Shown here: in pieces, positions 25,067 through 33,095 of the stretch
Layout: each line of letters opens with the position of its first letter
Numbering within the stretch: position 1 is the first letter of the stretch
Assembly (NCBI GenBank): GCA_046091905.1
Contig: JBJTCN010000076.1
Location: 1-64,000 of the forward strand
Length of the DNA: 64,000 nt
Source: ZLKRG08 sp046091905
GTDB taxonomy: Bacteria; Actinomycetota; Actinomycetes; Nanopelagicales; Nanopelagicaceae
Direction of reading: 5' to 3'
Notes under the pieces: generated by a model
The model's input: the letters and a program-made list of their open reading frames with translations, nothing else
What the model was told of the DNA's origin: nothing
Databases searched by the model: none
Translations under genes and position numbers: made by a program

Positions 25067-26359
25067 TTAGGCGTAGGTAAGTCCCATCGCATCTTGCTGG
25101 CGACGTAACTTCACGATTAATGAATCTTCATTTAGTTCAACATGATCGTAAGTTAATAGCTCGCCAGCTTTAATTGCTCTAACAATTGTGGCACCTTGAA
25201 CCAAACCAATTGGTACCAAATTATCTCGCTTGGCATCCTTTGCAACATCTGCATAACCACGGACTGTGTATCCACCGATACCATCAATCTTGTCGCCAGG
25301 ATTTAGTTCCTTCTTGGTCATACATACAACTTCTGCCATCAAACTTTCAGCATAAAGTGAAGATTCGCGATCGATAACAGCGCGTGCAACTGTCATTGGA
25401 GCCTCTACCGACGCTAAGTGATATGGACGGTATAGCGCGAAATATGGACCAGGGCCCATTGAAAGGTATGACATTTCATGTGCAACATAAGGTGAATCTG
25501 TTCGAACAATTACGAAAACACCTGGTGCTACATCGCCGGTGCAGTAATCAACTACACCTGGGCGATCTAAAACGCCGCCATCTGCTTGCAATGCGAAAGT
25601 CTCTTGCAGAGTTTTAACTGAAGAAGCCGGGCCATACATACCGCGCTTAGATAGCTCTAGCCCAGTGGTATTTGCCAGCGCTACCATCTCAGTCATGGTC
25701 TTTGAACCATCAGTGAAAGAGCAGAGCATCTTCGGATTCATCTTCTTTGCATTTGCGCGATCACGTACCGTATCTGGATTGCTAAATGGTTCGAAGGGAT
25801 TATTTTTACCTTTTCCAGCACAGACAATTTCAAAATTCAAATCTCTCGCAAAATCAACTAAAACTTTGGCCTCAACTGGTTCATCACCATGGCAGACCGC
25901 ATAGATTGCGCCGTTTTCGACCGCTTTCTTATTTAGCAATGGCCCAATAGTTACATCCATTTCCACGTTTAGCACAGCGATATCTTTCTTCGCCTCTAGC
26001 GCGCTATAGGTGATTTGCGCCCCGATATCCGGAACGCCAGTGCACTCAACAATAAAATCGATAGCTTCTAGGTCGCTAAGGAACTCGGTAGTGGTAGTTC
26101 CGGCTGATTTTCCTTCATTTAGAGCTTTTGCAATCTCTTTGGCGTCATTGCTGATGACTACATCAGAGACGCCAAGATCTTTAAATAGCTCAGTGATGCG
26201 ATTGGTATCAATATCAATAACTAAACGAACTGAAAGTCCTTGCATACGATGAACTTGGTTTCCAAAGCCACGCCCCATCTGACCCGCACCAACTAAGCCA
26301 ATTCGAACGTCATGACCCAATTGTTTTGCGTGTTCTAATAATTTGTGACTGTATGCCAC
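25067..26359 (-). CDS. NAD(P)-dependent SAF-domain oxidoreductase of polyol cluster
   Basis: A 430-residue protein with an N-terminal Rossmann fold (IGLVGAGQMGRGF at about 20), a homoserine-dehydrogenase-like middle, and a C-terminal SAF-type domain (LNPGDKIDGIGGYTVRGY ... GATIVRAIKAGELLTYDHVEL). Such proteins occur in PTS and sugar-acid gene sets and may oxidise or isomerise phosphorylated polyols. As the last gene of a glucitol-family PTS operon it probably acts on the imported polyol phosphate; it is not the short-chain sorbitol-6-phosphate dehydrogenase SrlD. Start is GTG with GAGGAAG upstream. Confidence 0.78.
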   Translation of the reverse strand: MAYSHKLLEHAKQLGHDVRIGLVGAGQMGRGFGNQVHRMQGLSVRLVIDIDTNRITELFKDLGVSDVVISNDAKEIAKALNEGKSAGTTTTEFLSDLEAIDFIVECTGVPDIGAQITYSALEAKKDIAVLNVEMDVTIGPLLNKKAVENGAIYAVCHGDEPVEAKVLVDFARDLNFEIVCAGKGKNNPFEPFSNPDTVRDRANAKKMNPKMLCSFTDGSKTMTEMVALANTTGLELSKRGMYGPASSVKTLQETFALQADGGVLDRPGVVDYCTGDVAPGVFVIVRTDSPYVAHEMSYLSMGPGPYFALYRPYHLASVEAPMTVARAVIDRESSLYAESLMAEVVCMTKKELNPGDKIDGIGGYTVRGYADVAKDAKRDNLVPIGLVQGATIVRAIKAGELLTYDHVELNEDSLIVKLRRQQDAMGLTYA

Positions 26360-26389
26360 TTTATACTTCCTCGTTCTCTTAGCGGACTT

Positions 26390-26755
26390 TTAGTTTCTTG
26401 CAATAATTTCGAACTTATCGCCAACATTAATTATTGGCATTGGTCGAGCTTCAATATTGGTATCACCAGGAAGCTCAGCTTCATTTAATCCATTTGCCTT
26501 TAAATCTAAGTGCCCCAAATTTAATAAATTTTCAGAAACAACCGAACCAACTGCAAGCACATTGAATTCTTCATTGTTAATTCGTATTAAATCGCCAACT
26601 AATGGAGCTCGTTGGCTAATTTCAACTTTGTGTAGTACCGAAAAGTCGTGAAGCTCTTCGGGAGCGCCTTCGCCAAAGAACACAAGAATTCCTTGATCTC
26701 GAAAATCTGATACTAATTCTCCGACTGCGGTGACCGTAGTTGAATAAACGACCAT
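26390..26755 (-). CDS. srlB: Glucitol/sorbitol-family PTS component EIIA
   Basis: A 121-residue EIIA-Gut. The segment GAPEELHDFSVLH aligns with E. coli SrlB GAPADLEEYCFIH, making H42 the phospho-histidine. Other family marks are AVGSVVSENLLNLGHLDLKANGLNEAELPGD. It takes phosphate from HPr (divergent ptsH at 33096) and passes it to EIIB. Start and preceding stop overlap (TAATG). Confidence 0.92.
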   Translation of the reverse strand: MVVYSTTVTAVGELVSDFRDQGILVFFGEGAPEELHDFSVLHKVEISQRAPLVGDLIRINNEEFNVLAVGSVVSENLLNLGHLDLKANGLNEAELPGDTNIEARPMPIINVGDKFEIIARN

Positions 26756-27126
26756 TACGCCGGCTTGATGTTTTCGGGCTTTACTCCAGATACGAAGAGA
26801 TCTTTGGTGATAAACATCGCAAGTGGCCCAGCAGGGCTAGCCGCGTGGATATCAACTGTAAGCACTTTCTTCATTGGATAAACACCGACGCGGGCAGTAC
26901 CGCCGCAGTCAATAACTGCAACTGCAATCTCATCAAATGGCTTTGAAGATTTGAAACCATCGAATGGCTCGCCGCCAGTGGCATCTGCAATTGCTTGTGC
27001 CACCGGATGTATTCCACCACCTGTTACAGAATAAATATATTTCTTTTTATCGGTTGGCAGGACTTCAAGTGGGCCGCCCCAGCCACCTTTACCTGCTTCA
27101 ATAATGACTTTTTTATAATTTCCCAT
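26755..27126 (-). CDS. Glucitol-family PTS EIIB domain as a separate gene
   Basis: A 123-residue protein equal to the N-terminal cytoplasmic part of E. coli SrlE: GKGGWGGPLEV at the N-terminus, phospho-cysteine in VAVIDCGGTARVGVYP (C74), and VSGVKPENI at the end, where E. coli continues into the membrane domain. Here that membrane part is a different, upstream gene (27226-27774). AGGAG lies 5-6 nt before the ATG, so it is independently translated. Confidence 0.9.
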   Translation of the reverse strand: MGNYKKVIIEAGKGGWGGPLEVLPTDKKKYIYSVTGGGIHPVAQAIADATGGEPFDGFKSSKPFDEIAVAVIDCGGTARVGVYPMKKVLTVDIHAASPAGPLAMFITKDLFVSGVKPENIKPA

Positions 27127-27180
27127 TGTAACTCCTAGATATTTACCTTAGTAATTGAGTGAATCTTACGTACTAAGTAA

Positions 27181-27218
27181 TCGAGGGCCAAAGTGAATTT
27201 CTCCACTCTGGCCCTCGA
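27181..27218 (-). terminator. Strong intra-operon hairpin between the two SrlE-like genes
   Basis: TCGAGGGCCA and TGGCCCTCGA form a 10-bp GC-rich stem extended by AGTG/CACT after a bulge. No good U tract follows on the minus strand (ACTTAGTA), so it is more likely an attenuator, processing site or mRNA stabiliser setting the ratio of membrane to soluble PTS parts. Confidence 0.5.
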
Positions 27219-27225
27219 ATACTCT

Positions 27226-27774
27226 TTATTTACTTACGGAGTAAAGTCCAAAGCTTGCAAAGTAAGCAATTACTACTGAAAGCGGACCGGTTACCAAGCG
27301 GCTAAATAGAACCGCAGGCACACCAACTTCAACAGTCTCTGGTTCAGCTTCGCCAAGAGCGAGACCTACCGGAATAAAGTCGCAACCAACCTGTGGGTTG
27401 ATTGCAAATAGTGCTGGTAATGCGTATTGGGCAGGAATATTTCCCTTGCCGATTTCCACACCAAGCAGAGTTCCAACGATCTGTGCAATAACAGCTCCTG
27501 GTCCAAGCAATGGAGATAGAACTGGAAGAGCACAAACGATTGAGATTAATAGCAAACCTGGAAGTGAAGAAGCGGAACCCTTGATTCCCTTTGCAATCCA
27601 GTCGCCGACACCGGTTGTAAGAATTAAACCGATGATGAAAGAGATAAACGCCATAAATGGAATGACGTTACGAATTACTGTATCAACAGTGTCACGACCA
27701 GCCTGATAGAGAGTTCCAACTACTCCACCAACGCTGCGGCCGATTCTTGTAAGAAATGCGCTAATGCCACCCAT
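27226..27774 (-). CDS. Glucitol-family PTS membrane module equal to SrlE C-terminal half
   Basis: A 182-residue membrane protein matching the C-terminal part of E. coli SrlE (EIIBC-GUT_C): AGRDTVDTVIRNVIPFMAFISFI, GVGDWIAKG, LSPLLGPGAVIAQIVG, GNIPAQYALPALFAINPQVGCDFIPVG as consecutive blocks. It should form the sugar channel with the EIIC at 27779-28375. Its gene precedes the EIIB gene, the reverse of the fused N-to-C order in SrlE. AAGGAGG lies 9 nt before the ATG. Confidence 0.9.
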   Translation of the reverse strand: MGGISAFLTRIGRSVGGVVGTLYQAGRDTVDTVIRNVIPFMAFISFIIGLILTTGVGDWIAKGIKGSASSLPGLLLISIVCALPVLSPLLGPGAVIAQIVGTLLGVEIGKGNIPAQYALPALFAINPQVGCDFIPVGLALGEAEPETVEVGVPAVLFSRLVTGPLSVVIAYFASFGLYSVSK

Positions 27775-27778
27775 GTTC

Positions 27779-28375
27779 TTATGCCTCCTTCTTCGCCATC
27801 ATGCGAGCGGTAATCCACTCAGTCACGATGCCGCGAATAAAGATAACTACTAGGCCAACAAGTAAGTAACGAACTGCTAGGTCTCCAAGACCTAAACCAA
27901 GTTGCGTAATACCTGTTGCAATACCTACATACACGAACAATTCGCCTGGGTTTGCGTGAGGGAAAATTCCCAGGATTGGGTGAACGAATGAAACAGCAGA
28001 ATCGTAGAAAGCTGGCTTGTAACGCTCTGGTAAGAAGCGTCCCATTGTGTATGCCATTGGGTTTGTTAATACGAATACCGCTACGAAAGGAAGAATGATG
28101 TAACGAACTGGGTACCACTGGATACCTGGTCGCGCAGCAGCCTTACCTAAGTTTTCAATCTTCTCAGGTCCGATGATTCGAACGAGAGCGTTTACAGCAG
28201 TTAGCAGCACAACAAGAGTTGGAAGAATTCCGCCCATAAGTGAGAGCAGAACTGATCCACCTTTGTTGAAAACTTTAATAAAGTCTTCAGCTGCCGTAGC
28301 CAATGCGCCAAGTACGCCGGTTGGCTTATCAACGGTTACCTCCGCTAAGCGGTAACCAACTGATAGTAGGTTCAA
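27779..28375 (-). CDS. srlA: Glucitol/sorbitol-family PTS permease EIIC
   Basis: A 198-residue integral membrane EIIC-Gut (E. coli SrlA has 187), with GGILPTLVVLLTAVNALVRIIG, LTNPMAYTMGRFLPE and SFVHPILGIFPHANPGELFVYVGIA blocks. It transports the polyol, phosphorylated during uptake. Start is TTG at 28375 with a perfect AGGAGG 6 nt upstream; the Shine-Dalgarno lies in the loop of a CACAC/GTGTG hairpin, which could limit translation. Confidence 0.92.
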   Translation of the reverse strand: MNLLSVGYRLAEVTVDKPTGVLGALATAAEDFIKVFNKGGSVLLSLMGGILPTLVVLLTAVNALVRIIGPEKIENLGKAAARPGIQWYPVRYIILPFVAVFVLTNPMAYTMGRFLPERYKPAFYDSAVSFVHPILGIFPHANPGELFVYVGIATGITQLGLGLGDLAVRYLLVGLVVIFIRGIVTEWITARMMAKKEA

Positions 28376-28403
28376 TGCACACCTCCTAAGTGTGTCGTGG
28401 GAT

Positions 28404-28427
28404 CAATAAGTCAGTTACGACTTATTG
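28404..28427 (-). promoter_or_regulatory. Hairpin in gutM-srlA intergenic region
   Basis: CAATAAGTC and GACTTATTG form a perfect 9-bp stem with a 6-nt loop, 30 nt upstream of srlA. A second weaker CAAACG/CGTTTG pair lies beside it. Together with the hairpin around the srlA ribosome site this suggests RNA-level control. No U tract supports simple termination. Confidence 0.4.
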
Positions 28428-28456
28428 GAAACAAACGCCCGTACGGTGATCGTTTG

Positions 28457-28873
28457 CTATTCCGCATCGTCAGATTTACTGCGATTAATATGAGCATCGA
28501 TATGTTCTGCCGCCATCCGTGTAGCGTCAGTTATCTTCTGCTTTCTATTCGCAGCAACTCGGTCGCCCGAGATTATTTCTTTGATGTGGAATCCTTTGTA
28601 ATCAGTAAAGGGCTTACCTTTTGCCATTACTGTGATGCCGGTAAGTAGTAATCCATCGGAAACTACTCCGTTTTTATCTGCTAAAAGTGCAACATATGAG
28701 CGACCACCGCGATAGCGCCTGCCACCTACTCCGATTGCGACAATACCGCCGTCGATGCTTTTACGAAGGTCTGCTAACTGTTTCTGAAAACGATTGGCTT
28801 GCCGCCAAGCTAGAAATAACTGGAAAGCCCAGGCAATACCTAGAACTGTAAATAGCGTACCTAGACCGCTCAT
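28457..28873 (-). CDS. srlM: GutM-family glucitol operon protein
   Basis: A 138-residue protein with an N-terminal membrane helix (LGTLFTVLGIAWAFQLFLAW), a basic stretch, and the GutM core RYRGGRSYVALLADKNGVVSDGLLLTGITVMAKGKPF. In E. coli GutM activates the glucitol operon; its mechanism is unclear. I place the start at ATG 28873 because it overlaps the SorC stop as ATGA; a longer frame from 28924 would add 17 residues inside the regulator gene. Confidence 0.82.
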   Translation of the reverse strand: MSGLGTLFTVLGIAWAFQLFLAWRQANRFQKQLADLRKSIDGGIVAIGVGGRRYRGGRSYVALLADKNGVVSDGLLLTGITVMAKGKPFTDYKGFHIKEIISGDRVAANRKQKITDATRMAAEHIDAHINRSKSDDAE

Positions 28874-29868
28874 GCTGTTCGTGCCTCCGAGCCAGATAAA
28901 AATTTCAAAATAGCATTTGCACAAGCCAAATCTAAAATTAATTGATCAACTAATTTGCTGCGAGCAGCTCCTACAACTCCAAGCACTTTATCTGCACCTG
29001 TAGCCACACCAATTACCCGAGGAATTTTTCTAACTTCATCTAAAGAAAGCCCTATGACTCGGCTATCAATGGCAGTTGAAAGGATTTTGCCTTGCGCATT
29101 ATAAAAACGCGCTGCGATATCACCTGCCATATTTCTAAAAATAGATTCACGTTCAGACTTGGGTAAGCCAAATTCCTCGACCAACATCTCAGAAGATGTA
29201 GATCCTGCAGAGCCAATGCCTACCAGTGCAACGTCCGCTTTACGTGCCACATTTAAAACTCTAGTAACTGCTGGTTCGGCCATTAACGAATCGCGAGTTT
29301 TCTGTGAGCTCACTACAACTGGTGCGCTAAAAGGTATGAAATCTGCATTTAAGTTACGAGCAAGTGTGCGGCCTACTTCTTCAGCGCTTACCGATGTAAT
29401 CACATTGGACATAGAGCCCATTAATTGAGTAACCTTCAAACCGGGAAGGCTATCTTTGCGACAATTAACTACAGTAGCTTCAAGACCGCGCCCCCAAGAA
29501 ATCGCAATAGTTTGATTGGCCCTTAAACCTTTTTGCAATGTTTGCGCAGCGCTTCTACCTACGGCATTTAAAGCTAAGTCATTTCTATCAGGGGCGATAA
29601 CTTGTATTTCATCAATTCCAAGCTTTTCGATTAATTGTTGCGCTAGATAATCATGTCGAGATGTAGGCGCAATGATTCGAATTTCAACGTAACCTAAACG
29701 TTTCGCCGCGGTAAGCATTCTGGAGATATTTGAACGAGAAGTATTTAATTTAGAAGCAACTTGATCTTGTGAAAGCTCATCTTCGTAATAAAGGCGCGCG
29801 GCTTGCAAAATAAGCTCGGTTTCGCGCTGTTTCATCAAGATCCGATCTACCTGATCTACTTTGACCAA
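28870..29868 (-). CDS. SorC/DeoR-family sugar-binding transcriptional regulator
   Basis: A 332-residue regulator: an N-terminal helix-turn-helix (AARLYYEDELSQDQVASKLNTSRSNISRML as two pieces) and a C-terminal sugar-phosphate-binding domain with ISWGRGLEATV, VGIGSAGSTSSEM and IGVATGADKVLGVVGAARSKLVDQLILD. It should sense a phosphorylated intermediate and control this cluster; it replaces the E. coli GutR/SrlR. TTG 29868 or ATG 29835 are both possible starts. Palindromes upstream are candidate operators. Confidence 0.86.
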   Translation of the reverse strand: MVKVDQVDRILMKQRETELILQAARLYYEDELSQDQVASKLNTSRSNISRMLTAAKRLGYVEIRIIAPTSRHDYLAQQLIEKLGIDEIQVIAPDRNDLALNAVGRSAAQTLQKGLRANQTIAISWGRGLEATVVNCRKDSLPGLKVTQLMGSMSNVITSVSAEEVGRTLARNLNADFIPFSAPVVVSSQKTRDSLMAEPAVTRVLNVARKADVALVGIGSAGSTSSEMLVEEFGLPKSERESIFRNMAGDIAARFYNAQGKILSTAIDSRVIGLSLDEVRKIPRVIGVATGADKVLGVVGAARSKLVDQLILDLACANAILKFLSGSEARTA

Positions 29869-29882
29869 GTTTTAACCTTAGT

Positions 29883-29935
29883 TGTCCTGCGGGTTGGCGA
29901 TAGTGTGCTCCAGCACACAGTTGCGGTCAAGGACA
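29883..29935. promoter_or_regulatory. Nested palindrome upstream of the SorC regulator (operator candidate)
   Basis: GTGTGCT-CC-AGCACAC at 29903-29918 is a perfect inverted repeat. TGTCCT (29883-29888) and AGGACA (29930-29935) form an outer pair almost centred on it. There is no T tract, so an operator fits better than a terminator for the E2 gene just upstream. Confidence 0.45.
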
Positions 29936-29976
29936 TTTGTGAGCGTTTTTGTGAATTACTGGCACGTACGTGCAGA

Positions 29977-31011
29977 TTAAATGTGGGCAATGAGGTGATC
30001 TAACAAGTTGGCTCCATCATAAAAATCAAGCGCTCGCAGGTCGATAGTCAGTGAAAGCGAGAGCGCGCCCTGCAAATCCACGCCGACATTTAGCGCCGTG
30101 CTTTGATTTGGAAAGAGCACTGGCCTATTGGATGCCATCTTGTAACTTGTTAAATCAAAGATGGTGGTGGTGGCGCCGTTTAACATTGCAAGTGGAACTT
30201 TGCCATTCATAGCTTGTTCGGTAGTTGTTGCGACTAATTGGATCAGAGAAGTAAAATCCAATTGGTCTGGGTTTTTAAATACGGGAAGAGCACTTCCGTA
30301 CTTTGATTCGATAATTAATGCGACACCAATATCCGTTAATCCGAAACCTCTTAAAGTCTTTGCCCAATTAGCTAGCAAGTTGGCATGCCACTCAGCTTGG
30401 CCTGCGGAGCGCTTCTGCACTGCGCGAGTAAATGAAGTCTGTGCAATGCCCAAGTTCATCTCAATGCCCTTGGCAATTAGAGCTTTATTGGCTTCTTTTC
30501 GAGCTGTGATTGCTGGGTCAATATTCGAATTTAAAACATCTTCGTAAGAGATTGTTTCAAATGGCCCCGTTGGATGAATAGTTTTCAGATCTATTCCCTT
30601 TTCCGTCGCTAGCTTTCTTGCAGCAGGTACGGATTTTGGGTTGTCATTTATAATTACAGAATCTGCTACTACAGGGGCAACTGGAGTCGCAACCACAGGT
30701 GGAACCCCTGCCTCACTTGCATTGTCGTTGGGCTCGGACATATCGAAATCAAAACTCAAGATTTGAGATTGGGTCTCCATAATCAAAACGGGTTTACCAA
30801 TTTCCAACACTGCACCAGGTGCTGCAACCAGTTTTTCGACTATTCCATCAGCAGGAGCTTCGACTTCCATGTCAATCTTGTCGGTCATTACTTCAAAAAG
30901 CACGTCTCCAGCTTTCACTTCTTGTCCTTCAGAGACATGAAAACCAATTAATTCGCCGGTTTCCATAGTCATGCTCATCTTTGGCATCACAACTGTGTGC
31001 TTGAAACTCAT
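29977..31011 (-). CDS. Divergent lipoyl E2 acyltransferase without the catalytic His
   Basis: A 344-residue E2-like protein: N-terminal lipoyl domain with lipoylation Lys in FEVMTDKIDMEVEAP, a peripheral-subunit-binding segment (PAARKLATEKGIDLKTIHPTG), and a shortened acyltransferase fold (IGVALIIESKYGSALPVFKN; GATTTIFDLTSYKM). The usual C-terminal DHRxxDG is DLRALDFYDG, so the catalytic His is Leu. Normal CoA acyl transfer is doubtful. It may act mainly as a lipoyl carrier. ATG 31011 overlaps the E1 beta stop (ATGA) and is preferred to GTG 31017. Confidence 0.82.
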   Translation of the reverse strand: MSFKHTVVMPKMSMTMETGELIGFHVSEGQEVKAGDVLFEVMTDKIDMEVEAPADGIVEKLVAAPGAVLEIGKPVLIMETQSQILSFDFDMSEPNDNASEAGVPPVVATPVAPVVADSVIINDNPKSVPAARKLATEKGIDLKTIHPTGPFETISYEDVLNSNIDPAITARKEANKALIAKGIEMNLGIAQTSFTRAVQKRSAGQAEWHANLLANWAKTLRGFGLTDIGVALIIESKYGSALPVFKNPDQLDFTSLIQLVATTTEQAMNGKVPLAMLNGATTTIFDLTSYKMASNRPVLFPNQSTALNVGVDLQGALSLSLTIDLRALDFYDGANLLDHLIAHI

Positions 31012-32006
31012 CGCCACTGCCTAACAATTTCTACAGCAGCGGCGTAAATATCTTCAACTTGTGGTACCGCAGCTTTTTCAAGTTGTGGCGCGTAAGGAAT
31101 TGGAATATTTAGACCAGCAAGTTTCTTAATAGGCGCTTTTAATGACCCAAAAACATGTGAACCTGCAACTTGGGCCACAATTTCATTGATAAAGCCACCA
31201 TGTGATGGACCTTCTTGGACGACCAATAAACGACCAGTAGAAGTTACTGAATCAAAAGTTGTCGTCATATCAAGCGGAGAAATAGTGCGCGGATCGATAA
31301 CAGTTAATTCGATACCTTCAGATGCGAGTTTCTCTGCTGCTTCGAGAGCTTTCATTACCATAATTCCGGTAGCGACTACAGTTAAATCTTTACCAGTACG
31401 AATTACTCGACTTACACCAAGTGGAATTCGGGTATTCCCTTCAGGCACAGCCTCCCAGCCAGGAGTTTTGTACAGCAATTTGTGTTCTAGGAAAACAACT
31501 GGATTAGGATCATCAATTGCGGAAAGTAAAAGTCCTTTTGCATCTGAAGGATTTGATGGAACTACAACTTTTAATCCTGGAACATTGGTAAACCAATTCT
31601 CAACAATCTGTGAATGTTGTGCCGCCGCACCGGTACCTGAACCTTGTGGAGCGCGGATAACCATCGGAACATGTAGCGCGCCACCTAACATAAAGTGAAT
31701 TTTCGCCGCTTGGTTTGCAATTTGATCCATTGCTTGTGCAGAAAAGTCAGAGAATTGAATTTCTGCAATCGGGCGCATTCCAGAAAGTGCAGCACCTACC
31801 GCTGCTCCAATGTATCCAAGTTCAGAGATTGGTGTATCGATTACGCGATCTGCACCAAACTTTTCAAACATTCCAGCAGAGACACCAAATGCGCCGCCAT
31901 AAATACCGACATCTTCGCCCATTAAAAACACTTCTGGACGTTCTTCCATGGCAATGGTCATTGCTTCACGAACAGCTTCTGCCATGGTCAACATGCGATC
32001 TGACAC
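31008..32006 (-). CDS. TPP-dependent dehydrogenase E1 beta (pyruvate/acetoin type)
   Basis: A 332-residue transketolase-like beta subunit: VFLMGEDVGIYGGAFGVS, DTPISELGYIGAAVGAA, RAPQGSGTGAAAQHSQ and VIDPRTISPLDM are diagnostic. With E1 alpha it forms the alpha2beta2 enzyme that uses TPP to cleave a 2-oxo acid or acetoin and reductively acylate the E2 lipoyl arm. Start GTG follows the E1 alpha stop directly. Substrate cannot be read from sequence; the neighbourhood suggests a polyol-derived ketone or keto acid. Confidence 0.9.
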   Translation of the reverse strand: MSDRMLTMAEAVREAMTIAMEERPEVFLMGEDVGIYGGAFGVSAGMFEKFGADRVIDTPISELGYIGAAVGAALSGMRPIAEIQFSDFSAQAMDQIANQAAKIHFMLGGALHVPMVIRAPQGSGTGAAAQHSQIVENWFTNVPGLKVVVPSNPSDAKGLLLSAIDDPNPVVFLEHKLLYKTPGWEAVPEGNTRIPLGVSRVIRTGKDLTVVATGIMVMKALEAAEKLASEGIELTVIDPRTISPLDMTTTFDSVTSTGRLLVVQEGPSHGGFINEIVAQVAGSHVFGSLKAPIKKLAGLNIPIPYAPQLEKAAVPQVEDIYAAAVEIVRQWR

Positions 32007-33017
32007 TTACATTTTTCCAATCTGTGAATCCATGAATACCGCGGCTTCAAGACTGGCAGGATCTGACGCTTTTGCTTTAACTGATTCATTAACGGCCGCG
32101 ATTATTTCATCAGTTGCTTGTTGTTGCACCGCATCCATCTCTTCCTGAGTTAAAAGGTTTTTCTCATGGAGTAGAGACATAAATTTTGCTATTGGTTCTT
32201 TAGTTTTCCACTCTTCAATTTCTTCTTTAGTGCGATAAAGATTTTTATCAGAACGAGAATGACCTTTCCAACGATAAGTCACACATTCAATTAATGTTGG
32301 GCCAGCACCGTTGCGGGCTGATTCAATAGCTCGTTCGGCTGCCTCGTAAACAGCAACTACGTCATTGCCATCAACTGTCACACCAGGAATTCCATAACCA
32401 AGTCCGCGGTCTGCGAGATTTTCTAGCGCAAATGCTTTTTCAGTGGAATTAGACATTCCATATTTATTATTTTCACAGACAAAAACCACTGGTAATTTCC
32501 AAATTGCGGCCATATTTGCAGCTTCATGAAAAGCACCTTCATTAAGAGCACCATCGCCGAAAAAAGAAACGGCGATTGTTTCTCTCTTCATCAATTTAGA
32601 TGCAAGTGCCGCACCAGTTGCAATAGGAATTCCACCAGCCACAATTCCATTTGCGCCAAGATTGCCGGTTTCAACATCAGCAATATGCATAGAACCGCCG
32701 CGACCGCCGCAATAACCAATTTCTTTTCCTAGGAGCTCTGCAATCATGCGAGTGAGATCAGCACCTTTTGCGATGCAATGTCCGTGGCCGCGATGTGTTG
32801 AAGTAATTTGATCAGTAAGCTTAAGAGCCATACAGACTCCGGTAGGAGAGGCTTCTTGGCCAATTGATAAATGCATGGTTCCGTGCATCATTCCTCGACC
32901 AAACAAATCTTCAACAGCTTCTTCGAATTTTCGAATCTTCCACATGTAAAGAAGTGCATGTGATGCGTGCGCTTTAGAAGAGAGCGGGTGGCCAATTAGT
33001 AAATTTTTTGTCGCCAT
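32007..33017 (-). CDS. TPP-dependent dehydrogenase E1 alpha (pyruvate/acetoin type)
   Basis: A 336-residue E1 alpha with RGMMHGTMHLSIGQEA, THRGHGHCIAKG, GRGGSMHI and the TPP-Mg motif GDGALNEGAFHEAANMAAIWKLPVVFVCENN in consecutive pieces. The short E1 form resembles AcoA of acetoin dehydrogenase as well as pyruvate E1 alpha. It is the first gene of the cluster and diverges from ptsH. No E3 lipoamide dehydrogenase gene is linked. Confidence 0.9.
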   Translation of the reverse strand: MATKNLLIGHPLSSKAHASHALLYMWKIRKFEEAVEDLFGRGMMHGTMHLSIGQEASPTGVCMALKLTDQITSTHRGHGHCIAKGADLTRMIAELLGKEIGYCGGRGGSMHIADVETGNLGANGIVAGGIPIATGAALASKLMKRETIAVSFFGDGALNEGAFHEAANMAAIWKLPVVFVCENNKYGMSNSTEKAFALENLADRGLGYGIPGVTVDGNDVVAVYEAAERAIESARNGAGPTLIECVTYRWKGHSRSDKNLYRTKEEIEEWKTKEPIAKFMSLLHEKNLLTQEEMDAVQQQATDEIIAAVNESVKAKASDPASLEAAVFMDSQIGKM

Positions 33018-33028
33018 TAATCTACTTT

Positions 33029-33060
33029 CACATATGTGCAGATCGCTGAACAGATGTTCA
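33029..33060. promoter_or_regulatory. Two palindromes in the E1 alpha / ptsH divergent promoter
   Basis: CACATATGTG (33029-33038) is a perfect palindrome, and TGAACA-GA-TGTTCA (33047-33060) is a perfect dyad with a 2-nt centre. Both lie between the divergent E1 alpha and HPr genes and are candidate sites for the SorC regulator or another sugar regulator. Confidence 0.45.
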
Positions 33061-33095
33061 TATTTAACAGGAGAAGATTCAATTACGCTAGCCCA

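Noticed and set aside
31008..33017. Assignment of E1 alpha/beta as branched-chain keto acid dehydrogenase
   Set aside because: The short E1 alpha with GRGGSMHI resembles the pyruvate/acetoin group at least as well, and context is sugar-related; left unspecific.
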